Source: an uncultured bacterium (lineage in GTDB: Bacteria > Verrucomicrobiota > Kiritimatiellia > RFP12 > UBA1067). From it: a stretch of 6,724 nucleotides of DNA. The stretch spans positions 1 to 6,724 of the forward strand of contig CACYEO010000027.1 of NCBI GenBank assembly GCA_902773475.1. Reading direction: 5' to 3'. The notes beneath the pieces are model-generated. The model had not been told where the DNA came from, ran no database searches, and was given only the letters and a program-made list of their open reading frames with translations. Positions 1 to 4,306 of the stretch are shown here, in pieces. The position numbers and the translations under genes are program-made. The first letter of the stretch is position 1, and each line of letters opens with the position of its first letter.

Positions 1-1
1 C

Positions 2-250
2 ATAGCGACGATCGAGACGTCTCTCAACGCGTATTACGCCGACCATGGCAGGCTCCCCGATTCGCTTGAAGCGCTTGTCACGTCTACCGACGATGAAGAC
101 CCCTATATCAAAGGCGGCAGGGACAAATTGATGGATCCCTGGGGCACTAAAATCGATTACAAACCCGGGCGGCGCGGCAATTTCGAGCTCCGTTCCGCAG
201 GTCCAGATTGCGTGCTTGGCAACAATGATGACATAACGAACAACCACTAG
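2..250 (+). CDS. Type II secretion GspG-like major pseudopilin, C-terminal part (5' end outside window)
   Basis: The last 82 codons of a gene whose start lies upstream of the window; it ends at TAG 248-250. The visible part begins inside the long N-terminal helix (IATIETSLNAYYADHGRLP). It then has the GspG-type globular hallmark LMDPWGTKIDY, the Y-strand region NFELRSAGPD, and an acidic C-terminal loop GPDCVLGNNDDI, which corresponds to the calcium-binding tail of GspG (S.GpDg..Gt.DDi pattern). In the family, such proteins are cleaved by prepilin peptidase and assemble the periplasmic pseudopilus that pushes substrates through the outer-membrane secretin. The N-terminal cleavage/methylation motif is not visible, so membership of a complete secretion locus cannot be tested. 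PVC-type genomes often carry many stand-alone prepilin-like genes, and this may be one of those rather than the core gspG. It ends 9 nt before the next gene. Confidence 0.85.
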   Translation: MATIETSLNAYYADHGRLPDSLEALVTSTDDEDPYIKGGRDKLMDPWGTKIDYKPGRRGNFELRSAGPDCVLGNNDDITNNH

Positions 251-253
251 GAG
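249..253 (+). promoter_or_regulatory. Shine-Dalgarno overlapping the upstream stop codon
   Basis: AGGAG sits 6 nt before the ATG at 260 and shares its first two bases with the TAG stop of the pseudopilin gene. The arrangement sets the start of the downstream lipoprotein and suggests co-transcription and translational coupling of the two genes. Confidence 0.75.
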
Positions 254-259
254 TGAAAG

Positions 260-1324
260 ATGAAAACGGCAGTGAAATCAATGCTTAGCGCGGCGAAGAC
301 CGTCCTGATCGCCTGTGCGGTTGCGGCCTTGACCGGATGCGGCGACAAGTCTTCGCAAGCTTCCGGCGGCTCGCGGAATGTTCCGCAACTCAAGGTGGCC
401 AAAAGCGCATGCGCGGCTTTGTTTATCGATATGGAACGCGCCGTTCCGCGCGCGCTCGAACTCGCTTCCGCGGCCAAAGGCGAGTTGAATGCCTCGCAGC
501 GTTCGAAGCTGGAAAAATCCACAAAGGAATTCTTCGAAGAAATCGAAAAATTTTTCGGCTCCTCCAATAATGTAAAATGGGTGATGTGTTCATACTGCAC
601 CAATAAATACGGAACCATCAAGATGTGTTTTTCTTCGCACGTCACAGACGGCAAATCCGCGTTTGAACGGCAAATCAAATCCGGGAAGTTCGAGAAAACG
701 GGGAAGAAAGCCGGCGGTGAAGATGTGTTCGAATTCGACTATTTGGGATATGTCGCCAGAGTCGGGGATATTTTCGTGTTTTCCGACAAAATGGAAATCC
801 TTGAAGAACAGGTGCGCACCTGGAAGGGCGAACTTGAAGCGAATGCCGGATTCGCTTCTCTTCCGGATCTCGGCGATGCTGTCGTCCGCTTCATGGTTCC
901 CGAATTCGGCAAGTCGATAAAACCTTTGAAGCTTGAAAGGGAAGTCCGCGATTCCGCGAAAATGTGCGGAATGGAAGATGCGCCGGAATTCATAGGGCGC
1001 TGCGGGCGGCTTGTAGCGGATTTCTCCGCCGGAAGCGGAAACATACATGGAAGATGCACTGTAAGCGCCGGAGAAGATGCGGGAAAAGTCCGTGCATTCC
1101 TTGTAAAACTGTCGGACGCCCTCTTCACGCTTTATGGAAGAATGCTTCCCATGGGGCTTCCCGGCGAAAACGGCAAAGAAGTTTCCGGTTTTATCGACAA
1201 AGTGCACGGTTCCGTCAAAATCGGGTGCGAGGGTTCTGCCGTGTCGCTCGGCCTGTCTGTCAACGTGTGTGATCTGGCCCGGATGCTGCGCGCTGCTGCG
1301 CAAGACCGCGGCAACAGTAATTGA
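260..1324 (+). CDS. Unrecognised cysteine-rich lipoprotein (354 aa)
   Basis: I do not recognise a family. Residues 1-27 form a classical lipoprotein signal: basic start (MKTAVK), a hydrophobic core (VLIACAVAAL) and lipobox LTGC with lipidated C27, so the mature protein should be anchored in the envelope and face the periplasm or cell surface. After a Ser/Gly linker (about 28-45), the body alternates amphipathic helices (about 55-98, with a Lys/Glu-rich stretch) and beta-rich segments (about 105-125 and 155-175, GYVARVGDIFVFSD). A second similar helix/strand half follows (about 205-340). The pattern loosely recalls large two-lobed secreted proteins such as DUF3352, but that is only an impression. 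Nine cysteines remain in the mature chain besides C27, including a CxxC (C110-C113). The start at 260 is fixed by the AGGAG 6 nt upstream and the perfect signal peptide. It lies between a pseudopilin and a second lipoprotein, probably in one transcript. Confidence 0.85.
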   Translation: MKTAVKSMLSAAKTVLIACAVAALTGCGDKSSQASGGSRNVPQLKVAKSACAALFIDMERAVPRALELASAAKGELNASQRSKLEKSTKEFFEEIEKFFGSSNNVKWVMCSYCTNKYGTIKMCFSSHVTDGKSAFERQIKSGKFEKTGKKAGGEDVFEFDYLGYVARVGDIFVFSDKMEILEEQVRTWKGELEANAGFASLPDLGDAVVRFMVPEFGKSIKPLKLEREVRDSAKMCGMEDAPEFIGRCGRLVADFSAGSGNIHGRCTVSAGEDAGKVRAFLVKLSDALFTLYGRMLPMGLPGENGKEVSGFIDKVHGSVKIGCEGSAVSLGLSVNVCDLARMLRAAAQDRGNSN

Positions 1325-1349
1325 AAACGCGATATGCGCCAAGGAGCAT

Positions 1350-1353
1350 GGAG
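1350..1353 (+). promoter_or_regulatory. Shine-Dalgarno deciding the start of the I42-type lipoprotein
   Basis: GGAG at 1350-1353 is 6 nt from ATG 1360. A stronger-looking AAGGAG (1341-1346) is only 1 nt from an earlier in-frame ATG at 1348 and 13 nt from ATG 1360, so it is badly spaced for both. The signal peptide also begins cleanly at 1360 (MKTLAAAMSA). Confidence 0.5.
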
Positions 1354-1359
1354 AAAACC

Positions 1360-1767
1360 ATGAAAACACTCGCCGCAGCGATGTCCGCCGCCATTCTCGC
1401 AGGCTGTCTCTCTGGCAGCGCCGGCGGTTCGGAAGAGCCTGTCTGGCCGTCATCCGACGGCAATGCAGCAGAAAATACGATTGCCCTGAAACCGGGCGAA
1501 AAGCACGTCATCGTCCTTTACGAAAACATCACTACCGGGTTTTCATGGAAGGGCGCCTCGGATTCTCCGCGCGTGACGGTGAAGATCGAGCATTGCGGAC
1601 CCAAGGCGGCCAAGAGGAACCTTTGCGGCGCGCCCGGCTCGGCCAGAGTTACGATAGAGGCTTTGCCCGGCTTCGATGCGCCGGCGTCCGTGACATTGGT
1701 CAATACGCGCGGCGGCGAAAGCCAGTTCGACAAGACCGTAGTCTACAAAGTCGTTCCGCGCAAATGA
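1360..1767 (+). CDS. Chagasin-like (peptidase inhibitor I42) lipoprotein
   Basis: Using ATG 1360, the product is 135 residues. Residues 1-16 are a lipoprotein signal ending in lipobox LAGC (C16), followed by a low-complexity Ser/Gly/Glu linker to about residue 38. Residues 39-133 look like the immunoglobulin-like chagasin/I42 domain: the strand before loop 1 (EKHVIVLYENI), the hallmark loop N56-ITTGF-SW63 matching the family NPTTG(Y/F)xW, then GAPG (90-93) in the position of the GxGG loop, and LVNTRGGE (113-120) where the family usually has RPW/RPF. Known I42 proteins bind the active-site cleft of papain-like cysteine proteases with these three loops. Here loop 1 has Ile for Pro and loop 3 keeps Arg but lacks Pro-Trp, so inhibition is plausible but not assured. 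Start codons at 1321 (TTG) and 1348 (ATG) are possible in frame but do not give a better signal peptide. It follows the previous gene by 35 nt. Confidence 0.8.
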   Translation: MKTLAAAMSAAILAGCLSGSAGGSEEPVWPSSDGNAAENTIALKPGEKHVIVLYENITTGFSWKGASDSPRVTVKIEHCGPKAAKRNLCGAPGSARVTIEALPGFDAPASVTLVNTRGGESQFDKTVVYKVVPRK

Positions 1768-1769
1768 TT

Positions 1770-1808
1770 GCGGCGGAAGCCGGTTTTACGGATGCGGCTT
1801 CCCTCCGC
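1770..1808. repeat. Inverted repeat / hairpin at convergent gene ends
   Basis: GGAAGCCG (1775-1782) pairs perfectly with CGGCTTCC (1795-1802) around a 12-nt loop. GCGG (1770-1773) and CCGC (1805-1808) extend the stem beyond a small internal loop. The structure spans the end of the 18-bp convergent gap and the last codons of the minus-strand gene. No U-run follows the long stem on either strand, so it may stabilise 3' ends or hinder read-through rather than be a standard intrinsic terminator. Confidence 0.45.
1771..1787 (+). terminator. Possible weak intrinsic terminator of the plus-strand cluster
   Basis: CGGC (1771-1774), GGAA tetraloop, GCCG (1779-1782), then G and TTTT (1784-1787), just after the TGA at 1765-1767. 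The stem is only 4 bp, but it has a GNRA-type loop and a short U-run. It competes with the longer alternative stem over the same bases. Confidence 0.3.
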
Positions 1809-4194
1809 GGATTGCGCGTTTGATTTCAAGCCCTTCGCGCAGACGGTTGCAGTCGTCTATGAGAATGTCCGCCGCGCGCCGCGCCACATCCTGGTCGCCC
1901 GGCGCGGCGGCCATCGCTTTTCTGGCGAGAGCGACCGCGCGCTCTTCGTCCCTTGACGGATTTTTCGCGGCCGCGTAGGCTTTTGCGAGTGAAAGCATGT
2001 ATCCGGGATCGGACGGAAAGGCGGCGGAGAGATCGGTATAGGCCTTTTGGGCAAGCTCCCATTGGCCTGCGTTCATGACCGTGCGGGCGTACGTTTCAAG
2101 ATATTCCGGGTTGAGTTTCGGGTCTGAGAACGCCGCCGCCCTGGAGAAAAGCTGCGACGCGATGTCGCTGCGGCCGCTGAACTCCAGCACGTACTGTCCA
2201 AGATTGAACTGCCATGAAGGATCCTTGGGGAATATGGTCGCTATGTTTTCAAGATATCTGTACGCTTCCATGCGGCTCTTGGGATCGTTCTTGCGAAGCA
2301 TCTGGAGGCACTGGATCGCGAGAAGGTCGCGCTGGCTGCGGAGGACGGCGTCGTCGGGGTTGGCTTCAGCGGCTTTTGCAAACGCGGCGTACGCGGCGTC
2401 GGCGTCTCCCGCGTCGAGCTTCACGAGTCCGCGCACGGCGTCCACGCGCGCGGACTGGAATTTCGAAATTTCTTTGACAACGTTTTCCGGAAGCGCCCGA
2501 TCTGAGCGGGAGAAAGCGAGCCATTCCGGGAAACGCGGTTTTTCGGGCGTGAAATCTCCGCATCGCAAAGCGCGCAAGTCCGGATCGTCGTCGCCGTATG
2601 CGAGACGCGGCGCGTGCCGCGAAGCGGCGAACGCGCTTTCGCGTTTGGCGGAAGAAAGCGCCGCCGCGATCTCGCCCTCTCCGCCGATCCACGACGATGC
2701 GAGCCCGGGAATCGTTTCAGGCCCGGTCGCCCGCACGGCGAGCCCGGATATTCCGGGTATCGAGCACAATGCGATTATGTTGGCGCAATAGAGCGGTGGC
2801 GGCGGGCGATCTCCGCGCGCGACGAGAAGAATGTCGTGCGGCCCGGTGCACCATGCGCGGAAATGCGGGAATGTTTCCGAAAAATCTTCCACGAGGGTCT
2901 TGGCCCGCCCGGGAGTCATCAGTCTCGTGTCGATTCTGTAAACGCAGATTCCGCGCTCGTGGAGGCGCTTTTTCGCGGTTTTCCAGAAAGAGGCGTCTGG
3001 GCGTTTCGCGCCGAGCGCCCAATCCGGTTCAGGCGCGACAAACATTATGTCGGCAAGTTTGCCGTCGTCTTCAAGCGTCATGCCGGGATCTTCGGCCACG
3101 ATTGCTCCGGCGAGTTTCCAGGATTCCAGAAAGGCGGTGCAGTCTATCCCGCAGGCGACGATCCTTGTATCGGCGACGAGCGTTTCCGGCGGCGGCGCTT
3201 CAGGATCGGCGACGGCGCTTGCCGCCCACATTATGCCATCGGCGCCTGCTGTCTCCGCCAACGGTATCAGCGCGTTCAAAATGCGGGTGCGGACGAAACG
3301 GTGCCCCGGGATCAGCGCTCTGCCGTCGACAGTGACGATTTCGCCTTTGAAATCCCCGCCGGCGGGGTCGTCCGGGACGTCTTTGCAGACGGCGATCGAA
3401 TGGCCGGCTTTTTCAACGGCGGAAATACACGGGCTGCCGCCGTAGGTCGTGTCGCGCATGGAAGCCGTTTCGAAATAGCGCGGATTGCCCGCAGGCCGTG
3501 CAAGGGCGAATGCGGCTGCTGCGCCGGCAACGGTCGCGGCCGCGTATGCCGACGCGAAAAAGATTCTGCGCAACGCGCCGGATTTGCGCGCCGGAGCCGC
3601 CGCAGCAGCAAGGACCGCCGACAGCGCGGCGGGAAGTCCCGCCATGACGAGGGCCGACAGCGCGACAAGTTCCCTGTATCTCGGGTACGACGCTTTCAGA
3701 TCGAGCGCGAAGGCGTCCCAGCGCAGCGACACGTACGACGGCGCGTCTGCGCAGGACGCGCACGAGCCGCCGACCGCCGCGGTAAAAAGCCGCCATGCGA
3801 ATCCAACGCCTGTTTTATAGCCTTCGGGAATCGGACCGGGATCGGAATGTCCGGACATGAACGCCCAAATCCCCGCGAAATGCCTGGGCGAAGCGAGAAG
3901 CGCGGCGGCCGCGCATGCCGCGCAGATGGCGGCGAGCGCCGTAAGGAGTCTGTATACGGCGAAGGACGCGAAAGTGTCGCGTTTTTTCAAGATGGCGAGG
4001 CCGCGCATTGCACAGAAAACGCACAGCCAAACGGCGGACAGGACCGTTGCGGGGACGAGGATGCAGGCCGCCACGGGACCGCACCATCCGGGAAGGATGC
4101 GGAGTGCCGCGAAAACGCGGAACGAAAGCAGGAATGCTGCAATGCAGAACGCGGCGGGCGCCGCCGCGCGGGAAAATGAAAAATTTTTCGGCAT
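1786..4194 (-). CDS. Membrane protein with degenerate spermidine-synthase-like domain and C-terminal TPR repeats (802 aa)
   Basis: Start chosen at ATG 4194-4192 (MPKNFSFSR). The frame stays open upstream to a TTG at 4302, but that would run through the promoter region and into the gyrB ribosome-binding site. Five likely membrane helices lie at about 8-30, 37-62, 77-100, 175-198 and 211-232, with a loop at 101-173 carrying a CxxC (C145-C148). Residues about 236-462 follow the layout of membrane-fused spermidine-synthase-like proteins: a strand pair with VDGRALIPG (289-297), helix NALIPLAET where those proteins have the 'HiPl' helix, DIMFVAPEPDW (382-392), SFWKTAKKRLHERGICVYRID (402-422) resembling FyxxakxrLkpgGvfvxw, and FSETFPHFRAW (438-448). 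The glycine-rich SAM motif is replaced by GADGIMWAASAVAD (317-330) and the catalytic aspartate is not evident, so a polyamine synthase role is unlikely. Residues about 583-775 contain around three to four TPR-like helix pairs (for example AAYAAFAKAAEANPDD). The gene is divergent from gyrB, and its real role is unknown. Confidence 0.8.
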   Translation of the reverse strand: MPKNFSFSRAAAPAAFCIAAFLLSFRVFAALRILPGWCGPVAACILVPATVLSAVWLCVFCAMRGLAILKKRDTFASFAVYRLLTALAAICAACAAAALLASPRHFAGIWAFMSGHSDPGPIPEGYKTGVGFAWRLFTAAVGGSCASCADAPSYVSLRWDAFALDLKASYPRYRELVALSALVMAGLPAALSAVLAAAAAPARKSGALRRIFFASAYAAATVAGAAAAFALARPAGNPRYFETASMRDTTYGGSPCISAVEKAGHSIAVCKDVPDDPAGGDFKGEIVTVDGRALIPGHRFVRTRILNALIPLAETAGADGIMWAASAVADPEAPPPETLVADTRIVACGIDCTAFLESWKLAGAIVAEDPGMTLEDDGKLADIMFVAPEPDWALGAKRPDASFWKTAKKRLHERGICVYRIDTRLMTPGRAKTLVEDFSETFPHFRAWCTGPHDILLVARGDRPPPPLYCANIIALCSIPGISGLAVRATGPETIPGLASSWIGGEGEIAAALSSAKRESAFAASRHAPRLAYGDDDPDLRALRCGDFTPEKPRFPEWLAFSRSDRALPENVVKEISKFQSARVDAVRGLVKLDAGDADAAYAAFAKAAEANPDDAVLRSQRDLLAIQCLQMLRKNDPKSRMEAYRYLENIATIFPKDPSWQFNLGQYVLEFSGRSDIASQLFSRAAAFSDPKLNPEYLETYARTVMNAGQWELAQKAYTDLSAAFPSDPGYMLSLAKAYAAAKNPSRDEERAVALARKAMAAAPGDQDVARRAADILIDDCNRLREGLEIKRAIRGGKPHP

Positions 4195-4200
4195 GGGCGG

Positions 4201-4229
4201 ATTATACCATTTTTCGGGCGGTCTGATTT
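4201..4229 (-). promoter_or_regulatory. Minus-strand extended -10 promoter placing the start of transcription at the start codon
   Basis: Read on the minus strand, TGGTATAAT covers 4209-4201, a perfect TATAAT (4206-4201) with a TGn extension. Only 6 nt (CCGCCC) separate it from ATG 4194, so the predicted first transcribed base is the A of ATG or within a base or two of it. No good -35 hexamer is seen at the usual distance (about 4224-4229), which suits an extended -10 promoter. Confidence 0.7.
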
Positions 4230-4257
4230 GCGCCGGAGGGGAATTTTTTGGTATAAT
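4228..4257 (+). promoter_or_regulatory. gyrB promoter, extended -10
   Basis: TGGTATAAT at 4249-4257 is a perfect -10 with a TG extension, preceded by a run of six T at 4244-4249. A weak -35 candidate, TTGCGC (4228-4233), lies 18 bp upstream. The predicted transcription start is about 4264, giving a leader of roughly 43 nt before the gyrB ATG. The same nonamer occurs in mirror orientation at 4201-4209. Confidence 0.7.
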
Positions 4258-4264
4258 TCTCCAA

Positions 4265-4279
4265 CCGCGCTTCGCGCGG
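4265..4279 (+). promoter_or_regulatory. GC hairpin at the 5' end of the gyrB leader
   Basis: CCGCGC (4265-4270) and GCGCGG (4274-4279) form a perfect 6-bp stem with a TTC loop. With a start near 4264, this would be the very first structure of the mRNA. It leaves the ribosome-binding site free and has no U-run after it, so a 5' stabilising hairpin is more likely than a terminator. Its function is inferred only. Confidence 0.5.
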
Positions 4280-4295
4280 GAATGCAGAGAAAAAC

Positions 4296-4299
4296 AAGG
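4296..4299 (+). promoter_or_regulatory. gyrB Shine-Dalgarno (weak)
   Basis: AAGG lies 7 nt before ATG 4307 within an A-rich, unstructured stretch, and supports that start codon. Confidence 0.5.
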
Positions 4300-4306
4300 C
4301 AAGCAA

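Noticed and set aside
545..558. 14-mer GAAAAATTTTTCGG repeated exactly at 545-558 and 4178-4191
   Set aside because: It is an A/T-tract palindrome core inside two coding regions in different reading contexts. A match of this size can occur by chance in biased sequence.
590..1453. Long minus-strand open frame opposite the unrecognised lipoprotein gene and the start of the I42 gene
   Set aside because: Its composition reads as antisense shadow (His/Arg/Phe-rich), and the plus-strand frame has a signal peptide and Shine-Dalgarno.
2614..4179. 521-codon plus-strand open frame opposite the membrane/TPR gene
   Set aside because: Extremely Arg/Gly-rich with no recognisable domains. The minus strand has clear membrane helices, TPRs and a promoter.
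4235..4241. Strong Shine-Dalgarno-like GGAGGGG in the intergenic region
   Set aside because: It lies upstream of the gyrB -10 box, so it should not be transcribed with gyrB, and no start codon follows at a suitable distance.
4195..4302. N-terminal extension of the membrane protein to TTG 4302
   Set aside because: It would overlap both promoters and the gyrB ribosome-binding site. The extra 36 residues have no signal-like or conserved character, and the ATG at 4194 fits the -10 box exactly.
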